Shown here piece after piece: positions 26,552 through 33,761 of a stretch of 59,255 nucleotides of DNA (position 1 is its first letter; the number at the start of each line of letters is the position of its first letter). Made by a program: the position numbers and the translations under genes. The stretch spans positions 1-59,255 of the forward strand of contig CAYGUV010000010.1 of NCBI GenBank assembly GCA_964353185.1, read 5' to 3'. The DNA comes from GCA-2708415 sp964353185 (GTDB taxonomy: Bacteria > Pseudomonadota > Alphaproteobacteria > Micavibrionales > Micavibrionaceae). The notes below the pieces were generated by a model that saw nothing but the letters and a program-made list of their open reading frames with translations, was not told the DNA's origin and made no database searches.

Positions 26552-26845
26552 ATGAGCCGTGAATGCATGGTAACAGGCAAAAAACAAATGGTAGGAAACA
26601 ATGTTTCCCACGCGAAAAACAGAACTAAGCGCGTTTTTATGCCCAATTTACAAGATACAAGCCTTTTTAGTGAAGTTTTAAAACGCAAAGTTAAATTGCG
26701 TGTTTCTGCTGCGGGTCTTCGTACTGTTGATCACAAAGGCGGAATTGATGCGTATTTGAAAAATACAGCACCGACCAAGTTGCACGCGAAATTGCGTCCA
26801 ATCAAAAAAGAAATTGAAAATAAAGAAGCTGCAAAAGCCGCTTAA
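26552..26845 (+). CDS. rpmB: 50S ribosomal protein L28
   Basis: The start MSRECMVTGKKQMVGNNVSH at 26552 is chosen because it matches L28 and has AAGGA upstream. The 97-aa protein is of the long alphaproteobacterial type: it ends with an Ala/Lys-rich tail and has L28 hallmarks NRTKRVFMPNLQ and KLRVSAAGLRTVDHKGGID. It lacks zinc-ribbon cysteines beyond C5. Followed by a strong terminator, so it is a single-gene unit. Confidence 0.96.
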   Translation: MSRECMVTGKKQMVGNNVSHAKNRTKRVFMPNLQDTSLFSEVLKRKVKLRVSAAGLRTVDHKGGIDAYLKNTAPTKLHAKLRPIKKEIENKEAAKAA

Positions 26846-26872
26846 ATCAGTTTTTTAAAGTAATTTATAAAG

Positions 26873-26898
26873 ACCGCGTTAATTCGCGGTTTTTTTTA
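26873..26898 (+). terminator. Terminator of rpmB
   Basis: ACCGCG / CGCGGT stem (26873-26878, 26885-26890) with TTAATT loop, followed by a run of eight or more T. Confidence 0.9.
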
Positions 26899-27019
26899 TA
26901 GCGGTTTCATTTTATATATCTAATGGGTTTGCGAATGGATATATATTTCAGGGATATTTGATAAAACCTTTATAAATTCTCTCTAGCCATTTTATGGCTT
27001 TTCAGGCATAAACCATGCC

Positions 27020-28219
27020 ATGACAGAATTTAACAAAAATATCGACTACCCCAATTTTGGCTTTAAAGTTACGCATAAAAGCGCGAAAAATGGAGCGCGT
27101 GTTGGTAAAATAACCACCCCACATGGCGTGGTTGAAACGCCAAACTATATTTTTTGTGGCACCAAGGCTTCCATTAAAAACCTATCACCTGTTCAAATGA
27201 ATGAGGCGCAGACAGATATTATTCTTGCCAATACTTACCATCTTATGATTCAGCCGACGGCTGATTTGGTTGAAAAAATGGGTGGCCTGCATAAATTTAT
27301 GAATTGGGATAAACCGCTTTTAACCGATAGTGGTGGTTTCCAAGTCTTCTCAATGGGGCACGGAACCTGCGCGGATGAGATTAAGGGTCGCAATACGGCC
27401 ACGAAAAAGGAAAGCTTACTCAAAATCACCGAAGATGGCGCAGTTTTTAAATCTTACCATGATGGTAAAAAGCTGAAATTAAATCCTGAGATTTCAATGG
27501 AATTGCAACGTCAATTAGGCGCAGATTTAATAATGCAGATGGATGAATGCACCGCCTATCAAGTGACCCGTGATTATACCGCCAAATCCATGGAAATGAG
27601 CATGCGTTGGGGGGATCGCTCGCTTGATGCGTTTGACAAGACCCATAATGGGAAGCAGGGTCTTTATGGTATTATCCAAGGTGGTGTTTATCACGATTTG
27701 CGTAAGATAAGCGCGGAATATGTGGCCAGCCGACCATTCTTTGGCACCGCCGTTGGTGGATGTTTAGGGGGGTCTGATGACGAAATGTACGGCATTTTAG
27801 AAGCGATTGAGCCGCTCAATCATCCTGATAGACCGATCCATTTCTTAGGTATCGGCCGTATAAAAGATGTTTTTCGTTCTGTCCGTTATGGCATTGATAC
27901 GTTTGATTGTGTCATGCCCACACGCATTGCGCGTCATGGGATGGCACTGATAAAGGGTGCAGAGAATGAGCGTATTAATTTGATGAATGCCCGCTATAAA
28001 GATGATCCTGAACCTTTGGATGCGTCGATGGATATTGCCTGCTCACGCGATTATTCAAAGGCGTATATTCATCATTTGTTAAAAGCAGGGGAAATGTTGG
28101 CCTACCAGATTGTTTCACAACATAATGTAGCCGTCATAAACCAGCTAATGCGTGAGGTTCGGGCGGCAATAAAATCAGATACGCTTGATGACCTCGAAAA
28201 AGAATGGCTTGTCGAATAA
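27020..28219 (+). CDS. tgt: Queuine tRNA-ribosyltransferase (Tgt) family protein with altered zinc site and base pocket
   Basis: Tgt swaps G34 of GUN-anticodon tRNAs for a 7-deazaguanine. The core is intact: LLTDSGGFQVF (D103), MDECT (D175), GIIQGGVY (Q220) and nucleophile D296 in DTFDCVMPTR. Two parts differ from bacterial Tgt. The zinc motif C-x-C-x2-C before RNYSRAYLHHL is replaced by SMDIACSRDYSKAYIHHL, leaving one misplaced cysteine, though a downstream H369 remains. The preQ1 pocket loop GGLAVGE reads GGCLGGS (246-252). There is also an insertion of about 20 residues after QVFSMG (111-135). The length is 399 residues against about 375. It could be a functional variant with another base specificity. 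Confidence 0.85.
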   Translation: MTEFNKNIDYPNFGFKVTHKSAKNGARVGKITTPHGVVETPNYIFCGTKASIKNLSPVQMNEAQTDIILANTYHLMIQPTADLVEKMGGLHKFMNWDKPLLTDSGGFQVFSMGHGTCADEIKGRNTATKKESLLKITEDGAVFKSYHDGKKLKLNPEISMELQRQLGADLIMQMDECTAYQVTRDYTAKSMEMSMRWGDRSLDAFDKTHNGKQGLYGIIQGGVYHDLRKISAEYVASRPFFGTAVGGCLGGSDDEMYGILEAIEPLNHPDRPIHFLGIGRIKDVFRSVRYGIDTFDCVMPTRIARHGMALIKGAENERINLMNARYKDDPEPLDASMDIACSRDYSKAYIHHLLKAGEMLAYQIVSQHNVAVINQLMREVRAAIKSDTLDDLEKEWLVE

Positions 28220-28224
28220 ATTTA

Positions 28225-28253
28225 TTGACATAATAAATGTAATTGTTTATACC
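28225..28253 (+). promoter_or_regulatory. TTGACA promoter for the 28283 orphan
   Basis: TTGACA (28225-28230), 17-bp spacer, TATACC (28248-28253). AAAGGGA at 28270-28276 supplies a Shine-Dalgarno. It shares TTGACATAATAAAT with the promoter at 23507. Confidence 0.65.
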
Positions 28254-28282
28254 CTTTTAAGATTATTTTAAAGGGAACAGCC

Positions 28283-28552
28283 ATGATCAGTATAAAAGGT
28301 TATATAATAACTTCTAGCGTTGTAGCAACGGCTGCTTTTTCTATGGCTACGCATGACTATTTTTATGGTGAAGAGCGTAGATTCCCTATGGCTAGTTGCG
28401 GCGGTTCATTAGAACTTGTTGATCGAAATTGGTTGGATACATACGAATTATTAGATTCTAGAGGACAAGAATACGCTACTTATTTAATTAGAGAAAATGC
28501 GGAAATTGCATTCCTTAGTCATAACGAATCTTGTCTGTCATTGGATCGATAG
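28283..28552 (+). CDS. Small orphan protein with N-terminal hydrophobic helix (89 aa)
   Basis: Not recognised. Residues 6-22 (GYIITSSVVATAAFSMA) form a hydrophobic helix that could be a signal peptide or single membrane anchor. The remaining 65 residues are acidic and contain C39 and C84. A good Shine-Dalgarno and a 17-bp-spaced promoter support it. It stands alone between tgt and the GGDEF-like gene. Confidence 0.6.
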   Translation: MISIKGYIITSSVVATAAFSMATHDYFYGEERRFPMASCGGSLELVDRNWLDTYELLDSRGQEYATYLIRENAEIAFLSHNESCLSLDR

Positions 28553-28606
28553 TTACTAAGGTAAATATTCGTTTCTTATTAATCTAAAACACGGTAAAAT
28601 GGTCTT

Positions 28607-29473
28607 ATGACCACGGAATATATCAATACATCAAAATTTGAACAATTAGCCCCCGTTTTGGAAGATTGCGCCCAATGGTATGGTCACATCGCCCTGTGTG
28701 TGGCTTATTTGGAAGAGGGCGGTACCAATACAACGATCAACTCACCCATTAGCTTCCGACAATGGATTTTGTCTGTCGCACAAGATAAAGACTATGACAA
28801 AAATGTCGTGGCCGATATTAGCTATATTTACAATGATATGATTGATGCGGGTGAAGATATTGTTGAACAAATCCAATCAAAGAGTAAGCCTGATTTAGAA
28901 CAATTTGAAAATTTTAATGCCTTATATAACGGTTTTATCGCCCGTCTTCGCGGTCTTGAAAAGGGCAGTTTTTTAAGCAGCTCAGGCATATGCCCAGAAA
29001 CAGGTTTCAGAAGTAAAGACCTTATCGCCCAAGAACAGAAGAAAGAGATGGAGCGTCTAAAACGCCAGGGAACATCGTTTTCCTTGGTGATGGCACGTAT
29101 CGATAATTTTAAAGACACGAACGAAGAAAATGTTTTGGCAATTGCCGTGGAGACTCTTAAATCTTGTATGCGTTCATTCGATGATGCTTATTATTTAAAA
29201 GACGGCTATTTTTTATTAAGCCTTAAACAAACTGATATTATCGGCGCGGAAGCCGCAACAGACCGACTTCAAATTGTTATCCATGAAAATAGTGGGGATG
29301 CGGATATCACGCTTTCTTATTGTATTGCAGAACCTGTCGAAGACGATGAAATTAATAAATTGATGCAAGAAATGCGCAAAGACTTAGATGATCATGATAG
29401 TCAAAAAAATGTCTCGCTTAAATTTGTGGAGCAAAGCCCACTTCAACAATATCTTGAATCTTTAAATGGATAG
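28607..29473 (+). CDS. Degenerate GGDEF domain protein
   Basis: The 288-aa protein has a helical N-terminal half (residues 1-120) and a C-terminal half with the GGDEF fold pattern: GICPETGFRSKDLI, FSLVMARIDNFKD (the usual uD.D.FK strand), VETLKSCMRSFDDAYYL, then KDGYFLLSL in place of GGDEF, followed by AEAATDRLQ. The active-site loop lacks GG-DE, so c-di-GMP synthesis is not expected. A GTP/c-di-GMP-sensing or purely structural role is possible. It is 13 bp before upp and is probably cotranscribed. Confidence 0.72.
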   Translation: MTTEYINTSKFEQLAPVLEDCAQWYGHIALCVAYLEEGGTNTTINSPISFRQWILSVAQDKDYDKNVVADISYIYNDMIDAGEDIVEQIQSKSKPDLEQFENFNALYNGFIARLRGLEKGSFLSSSGICPETGFRSKDLIAQEQKKEMERLKRQGTSFSLVMARIDNFKDTNEENVLAIAVETLKSCMRSFDDAYYLKDGYFLLSLKQTDIIGAEAATDRLQIVIHENSGDADITLSYCIAEPVEDDEINKLMQEMRKDLDDHDSQKNVSLKFVEQSPLQQYLESLNG

Positions 29474-29486
29474 GGCCTAAATCATT

Positions 29487-30140
29487 ATGACCAATTTAGG
29501 CGACCAGTTTGAAAATTTGACTATTATCAATCATCCTGTGATTGATGATCGTCTGGCTAAGATGCGTCAATCTTCTACATCACAGGCAGATTTTAAAAAG
29601 AATTTGCGAGAGATTGCACAATTAATGACCTTTGAAATTACCAAGGATTTAAAAACCAAAACCATCGATATCGTAACACCCATCGAAGAAACAAGCGCAA
29701 CAAAGCTTGCCTATGGTGACCCCATCATTATTCCTATCTTACGCGCAGGGTTGGGGTTAAGCGAGGGAATAGCTGAGATTTTGACACGCTCACCAATCGG
29801 CCATATTGGCGTGTATCGAGATGAAGAAACAAAGCGTCCAAAAGAATATTTGGTAAAATTACCACCTGATTTATTGGAGCGTGAAATATTGGTTGTTGAT
29901 CCCATGTTGGCAACGGGGTATTCCGCATTGCATGCCTTGGACATTTTGGTTGATAAAGGCGTGCAGATACATAATGTAAAATTGGTTGTATTGGTTGCGG
30001 TCCCCGAAGGGGTCAAAACAATATTAGATAAATATCCAGAGGTTAATATTTACACCGCAGCACTGGATCGTAAATTAAATAAAGACGCCTATATTGTCCC
30101 GGGTTTAGGGGATGCAGGTGATCGTATTTTTGGTACTTAA
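29487..30140 (+). CDS. upp: Uracil phosphoribosyltransferase
   Basis: Upp makes UMP from uracil and PRPP in pyrimidine salvage. The 217-aa protein has the PRPP-binding loop VVDPMLATGYSALHALDIL, the uracil-site region YTAALDRKLNKDAYIVPG and the C-terminal GLGDAGDRIFGT, all canonical. It is preceded closely by the GGDEF-like gene and followed 21 bp later by the histidine kinase. Confidence 0.95.
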   Translation: MTNLGDQFENLTIINHPVIDDRLAKMRQSSTSQADFKKNLREIAQLMTFEITKDLKTKTIDIVTPIEETSATKLAYGDPIIIPILRAGLGLSEGIAEILTRSPIGHIGVYRDEETKRPKEYLVKLPPDLLEREILVVDPMLATGYSALHALDILVDKGVQIHNVKLVVLVAVPEGVKTILDKYPEVNIYTAALDRKLNKDAYIVPGLGDAGDRIFGT

Positions 30141-30161
30141 TTTTTTGTAAAGTAGTTGTTT

Positions 30162-31673
30162 ATGACGGATTCCAAAACCGTAGATTACAAGCGTCTTTTT
30201 GATCAAACACCTGTCGCACGGTTTTTGGTTGGAAAATCTAGCCAAGGATTTTTCGTTATTTCCGCAAATGACATCGCGTTAAAATTTTTTGATCATCCAC
30301 GTGAGGAGGTCATTAATCGTTTAATTGATGAACTTTTTATTCCAGAAAATTCAAAACGTATGACGGAATCTTTAAAAGTTTGTATGGATAAGCAATCTCC
30401 AGTCACTGTTCCCTCTTTAAAAAATGTTCCAGGGCATTTTACGGTTCCAGGATTTTGGATATATCCCATTTTCGATGATGAAGGCGTTGTAAAAATTTTG
30501 GATGTAGTGGCGCAGCCTTCAATTACAGATAGCTCAATCGTAGAGCGCGAGCGTGATGACGCCTTACTTTTGCTGACCTCTATCTTTGATGCCAGTGAAG
30601 TGGGTATCCTTGTTTTTGACCGTAATCGACGAATTGTGAAAACAAATGACAGCTTTGAACGTATTTTTGGGTGGAGCAGGAAAGATTCTTTAGGTAAAGA
30701 CTTTGTCGATTTTCTAACTGATGATGCCCATAAAGAAGCCTTAGAAAATTTTGAAAACTATATTAAAAGCGGCCAACGTCATTCTGGCGAGGTAAAAATT
30801 CATTGTAAAGATGGCAGCATCGCCAATACAATTTATACCACGGTCACGATGGAATTAAGCCATAATCGTAATTTCCAAGTGACAACCTTGGTTGATATCA
30901 CACAGCGCAAGCAAATGGAATATTCTCTAAAATTTGCCAAAGAGCAAGCGGATGCCGCCAATCATGCAAAATCTCTTTTTCTTGCCAATATGAGTCACGA
31001 GCTGCGCACTCCTTTAAACGCCATTATTGGTTTTTCTGAAATGATCATGAATGAAACCTTTGGCCCCGTTGGAAATGATAAGTATATAGAATATTTGAAC
31101 GATGTTCATTTAAGCGCGAAACATTTGCTTGAAATCATTAATGAAGTTCTCGACATGTCAAAAATTGAGGCGGGGCGCGTTGAACTGGCCGAACAAGACA
31201 TTGATGTTAAAAAATTAATAGAGACTGTGATGCGTATGGTGATCTCACGCGTATCGGATAGTAATATCCAAATACATTTTAATCATCCCGATGAAGTTTC
31301 AAAATTAAGGGCGGATCCGCGTTTGGTAAGACAAATATTAATCAATATCCTTACAAACGCGGTTAAATACACCTCCAAAGGTGGTGAAATTTTTATACGC
31401 CTTCGCACCAATACAGATGATGAATTGGTCATAGAAATCGAAGATCGCGGTATTGGCATACCGTCCGATAAAATTAGTGACGTGATGGAGCCTTTTGGCC
31501 AAATTCATGAACCAACAAAATCGAGTGTTTACCAAGGGACTGGTTTGGGCTTGCCCCTTGCCAAGGCCATGGTGGAATTGCATGATGGGAAATTCAAACT
31601 GCATTCGGTTGAGGGTGAGGGGACAAAAGTCACAATTTGTTTCCCCGATTATCGTGTGATTGTAACAGACTAG
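30162..31673 (+). CDS. Cytoplasmic PAS-PAS sensor histidine kinase
   Basis: The ATG at 30162 is preferred over an in-frame TTG six bases earlier. The 503-aa protein has no membrane helix. Two PAS domains lie at about 8-116 and 132-246. A HisKA domain has H279 in ANMSHELRTPLNAIIGFSEM, and the ATPase domain has the N box (ILTNAVKYTSKGG), G1 (DRGIGIP) and G2 (GTGLGLPLAKAM). The H box and its flanks resemble the PleC/DivJ-type kinases of alphaproteobacteria. No response regulator is adjacent. The signal and partner are unknown. Confidence 0.9.
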   Translation: MTDSKTVDYKRLFDQTPVARFLVGKSSQGFFVISANDIALKFFDHPREEVINRLIDELFIPENSKRMTESLKVCMDKQSPVTVPSLKNVPGHFTVPGFWIYPIFDDEGVVKILDVVAQPSITDSSIVERERDDALLLLTSIFDASEVGILVFDRNRRIVKTNDSFERIFGWSRKDSLGKDFVDFLTDDAHKEALENFENYIKSGQRHSGEVKIHCKDGSIANTIYTTVTMELSHNRNFQVTTLVDITQRKQMEYSLKFAKEQADAANHAKSLFLANMSHELRTPLNAIIGFSEMIMNETFGPVGNDKYIEYLNDVHLSAKHLLEIINEVLDMSKIEAGRVELAEQDIDVKKLIETVMRMVISRVSDSNIQIHFNHPDEVSKLRADPRLVRQILINILTNAVKYTSKGGEIFIRLRTNTDDELVIEIEDRGIGIPSDKISDVMEPFGQIHEPTKSSVYQGTGLGLPLAKAMVELHDGKFKLHSVEGEGTKVTICFPDYRVIVTD

Positions 31674-31725
31674 AATTTTTTGCCATCATTATCTATACTG
31701 TTTTTATTAATAAGGAATCAAAGAT

Positions 31726-32139
31726 ATGACAGCCACAGATTTAGAACAAAAATGTATTGAAGCAGGTTTAAAAATGACCGAACCGCGCCGCGCGGTTTTG
31801 AGTGTTTTGGCGCATGCGCATGACCACCCATCAGTGGAAGATGTGTATGACCGTGCAAAAAGAAAAGATCCATCTATTTCTATTGCTACGGTTTACCGTA
31901 CGTTAAGCCTGTTGGATGAGCTTGGTTTGGTTTTTAAGCATGATTTTAACGATACAGATCACGCAAGGTATGAGGTAAACACAGAACATCATCATCATTT
32001 GATTGATATTGATACAGGCAAAGTTATCGAATTTCAAAATGATGAAATTGAGGAAATGAAAAAGAATATTGCCAAAGAATTAGGCTATGACCTTGTTGAG
32101 TGCCGATTAGAGCTTTACGGCCGTAAGAGCAAGAAATAA
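31726..32139 (+). CDS. fur: Fur family metal-responsive repressor
   Basis: The 137-aa protein has the winged-helix DNA-binding part (KMTEPRRAVLSVLAHAHDHPS, ISIATVYRTLSLLDELGL). The dimer domain has EHHHHLIDIDTGKVIEFQ, the metal-site segment of alphaproteobacterial Fur/Mur proteins, which lack the CxxC zinc motif. Whether it answers to iron or manganese cannot be decided here, but a perfect Fur box exists at 16219-16237. AAGGA precedes the start. The following genes at 32144 and 32386 are tightly linked. Confidence 0.9.
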   Translation: MTATDLEQKCIEAGLKMTEPRRAVLSVLAHAHDHPSVEDVYDRAKRKDPSISIATVYRTLSLLDELGLVFKHDFNDTDHARYEVNTEHHHHLIDIDTGKVIEFQNDEIEEMKKNIAKELGYDLVECRLELYGRKSKK

Positions 32140-32143
32140 ACTT

Positions 32144-32389
32144 ATGCTTCGTATTATCCTTCTTGTTTTAGTCGCTTATGCAATGTTTTACTCGGTTATA
32201 TCGTTAATCAAGGCGTTGATCTTTAAACAAGTAAAAGTACATAACTTTGAAAAATTTAAAATCGAAGGCGAAAAAGTAACATTTGTTAAAAAAGACGAAG
32301 ATCCAAAACGATTTTGGATTTTATGCCTTGTCCACTTTTTAAGCTTTATTGCCCTCGCGGCAATTGTTTTCTTCCTCGTGACGTTGTGA
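32144..32389 (+). CDS. Small membrane protein with two predicted helices (81 aa)
   Basis: Two hydrophobic helices (about 2-27 and 57-80) flank a basic soluble loop with VHNFEKFKIEGEKVTFVKKD. It lies 4 bp after fur and overlaps the next start by 4 bp (GTGA), so it is in the fur operon. The function is not recognised. Confidence 0.7.
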   Translation: MLRIILLVLVAYAMFYSVISLIKALIFKQVKVHNFEKFKIEGEKVTFVKKDEDPKRFWILCLVHFLSFIALAAIVFFLVTL

Positions 32390-32721
32390 CTTTAAATCCT
32401 TCCCCAAGAATGCCTACCCACCTTTGGGTTGAGGCGAAGGTTAAGGAGCTCAATTCTCAAAATATTCCAACATATATTCTTCACCGTGGGGAAAAGATGG
32501 ATGGGGTTATTTTGTTCAAAATTTCTGATTGTAAAGGACAATGTAAATTAAAAACCCGCCAACGCAATTTGGACGGGGAATTAGAGTGGGTCGACGTCTT
32601 TGCCGATGAGATTATCGATGAGAAAAAAGCAGATGAGTATATTCAACGCTCTAAGGAGCGCGATCCCGACCTTTGGGCGATTGAGGCGGAAAACCCTGAA
32701 ATGTCCTTAATGTTAAATTAG
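32386..32721 (+). CDS. DUF1491 family protein
   Basis: The GTG at 32386 overlaps the previous stop as GTGA, a standard coupled start; an ATG at 32410 is the alternative. The 111-aa protein has the DUF1491 features: PTHLWVEAKVKELNSQNIPT, a GVILFKISD strand, and a C-terminal YIQRSKERDPDLWAIEAEN. The family is restricted to alphaproteobacteria and has no known function. It is convergent with the gene at 32730, 8 bp away. Confidence 0.8.
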   Translation: MTLNPSPRMPTHLWVEAKVKELNSQNIPTYILHRGEKMDGVILFKISDCKGQCKLKTRQRNLDGELEWVDVFADEIIDEKKADEYIQRSKERDPDLWAIEAENPEMSLMLN

Positions 32722-32729
32722 ATTTACTT

Positions 32730-32981
32730 TTAAAGACCAAGAACTAGTTTAGTTTTCCTGTTACGCAATAATTTTCTTATTTTCTGATCAGAATAATCTA
32801 ATGCAGGGACTTCGTGATCGACAGGTTCTATGGCTGTATCGGGGAGGCCTGATCCTTTAGAGAAAAAATCTTCTGCTCTCGCTGCGGCTTCCCACTGGCG
32901 CGCTCTTTTTCCTTTGCCTAGCAATTCATGAGCTAAGTCAACTGCTACACCAGGTGAAACTGTTTTTAAAGATTTTGTCAT
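32730..32981 (-). CDS. Small orphan protein (83 aa)
   Basis: The ATG at 32981 is chosen because GGAG lies 6 nt upstream; a longer frame would need a TTG. The protein is basic and helical (MTKSLKTVSPGVAVDLAHEL, GKRARQWEAAARAEDFFSKG) and ends DQKIRKLLRNRKTKLVLGL. No signal peptide. A TTGACA/extended -10 promoter lies upstream. Family not recognised. Confidence 0.6.
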   Translation of the reverse strand: MTKSLKTVSPGVAVDLAHELLGKGKRARQWEAAARAEDFFSKGSGLPDTAIEPVDHEVPALDYSDQKIRKLLRNRKTKLVLGL

Positions 32982-33003
32982 ATTATTCTCCAATTAAAAT
33001 AGG

Positions 33004-33032
33004 AAAATAACAAGATACACTGTTTATGTCAA
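33004..33032 (-). promoter_or_regulatory. TTGACA / extended -10 promoter for the 32730-32981 orphan
   Basis: On the minus strand: TTGACA (33032-33027), 17-bp spacer ending in TGT, then TATTTT (33009-33004), an extended -10. GGAG follows before the ATG. Confidence 0.6.
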
Positions 33033-33039
33033 TATAATA

Positions 33040-33144
33040 TTAACTACAGCCTTCAATCGCGTACGCGCGCTCTTCAAACGCGGCGAATTCTTCGGGTGCC
33101 ATTGTGTCTGGTTCGTAAATTTCGGTTATTTGTTCTTTTGTCAT
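33040..33144 (-). CDS. 34-aa acidic small protein
   Basis: The ATG at 33144 begins MTKEQITEIYEPDTMAPEEF and the frame ends AIEGCS. The third-position composition is GC-rich, unlike the flanking AT-rich spacers. AAGGA precedes the start, though it is only 2 nt away. The only cysteine is penultimate. It lies upstream of and opposite to the SUF operon. The longer frame (to 33267) is less likely. Function unknown. Confidence 0.5.
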   Translation of the reverse strand: MTKEQITEIYEPDTMAPEEFAAFEERAYAIEGCS

Positions 33145-33314
33145 GTCCTTGTTTCCCCGTAAATAAAGGCTCTTTTTGGCCTGTGGATAAAAATATATCA
33201 TCTCATAAAAATATTTAAAATTAATTAATGGTTGATTCGTAAAAAAAGAAATAAAGTTACGCACCATCGCTTGATTTTTTTCAGAAATCCTATAGAAATA
33301 AGGCGAAATATAAA

Positions 33315-33332
33315 TAGGACAAATTTAGTACG
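33315..33332. promoter_or_regulatory. Candidate Rrf2/IscR-type operator before the SUF operon
   Basis: TAGGACAAATTTAGTACG (reverse complement CGTACTAAATTTGTCCTA) is an imperfect palindrome resembling the GACTAAATTTGTC-type sites bound by Fe-S Rrf2 regulators. It lies 18 bp before the rrf2 ATG, where the promoter should be, so autoregulation is likely. Similarity judged by eye. Confidence 0.5.
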
Positions 33333-33350
33333 CATTGGAAATAATCAAAT

Positions 33351-33761
33351 ATGATGAAACTATCAAAAATGACAGATTACGCGGTCATCTTACTAGCCGA
33401 AATGGCAAAGAATGATCAAAAATTGATGAGTGCGTCTTGCCTTGCCTCAAAGACAACTTTGCCTGAGCCGACTGTTTCAAAATTGCTCAAAATGTTAGCG
33501 CGTCAAAAGATTGTTGAATCGGTGCGGGGGGCAAATGGCGGTTATAAATTACTGAGCAAGCCTGAAAATATCACAATCGCGACTGTCATTCGCGCGACAG
33601 ATGGTCCTGTGATGCTGACGGCCTGCGCGGATCAAGATAATGATTGCTGCGACCGTACAAACGAATGTTCGATGCGGGGGAAGTGGTCGCCGCTCAATAA
33701 AGCGATGACAATTGCACTTGAAAGCGTATCGCTTTCACAAATGATGGGAGGGCGTTCATAA
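33351..33761 (+). CDS. Rrf2 family Fe-S regulator of the SUF operon (SufR/IscR type)
   Basis: The 136-aa protein has an Rrf2 winged helix (KLSKMTDYAVILLAEMAKND, LPEPTVSKLLKMLAR, RGANGGYKL). Its cysteine cluster, C-x6-CC-x5-C (CADQDNDCCDRTNEC), would bind an Fe-S cluster. One cysteine more than the standard three is present, so which ligands are used is open. Its stop overlaps the sufB start by one base (TAATG). It probably senses cluster supply and represses suf. Confidence 0.9.
   Translation: MMKLSKMTDYAVILLAEMAKNDQKLMSASCLASKTTLPEPTVSKLLKMLARQKIVESVRGANGGYKLLSKPENITIATVIRATDGPVMLTACADQDNDCCDRTNECSMRGKWSPLNKAMTIALESVSLSQMMGGRS

Noticed and set aside
32314..32385. Upstream extension of the DUF1491 frame inside the preceding gene
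   Set aside because: It would overlap the membrane protein gene by 76 bp; the GTGA overlap at 32386 gives a normal coupled start.
33145..33267. N-terminal extension of the 34-aa ORF to 75 residues
   Set aside because: The added part is AT-rich and hydrophobic-aromatic, unlike the downstream part, and the first codon has no ribosome site.
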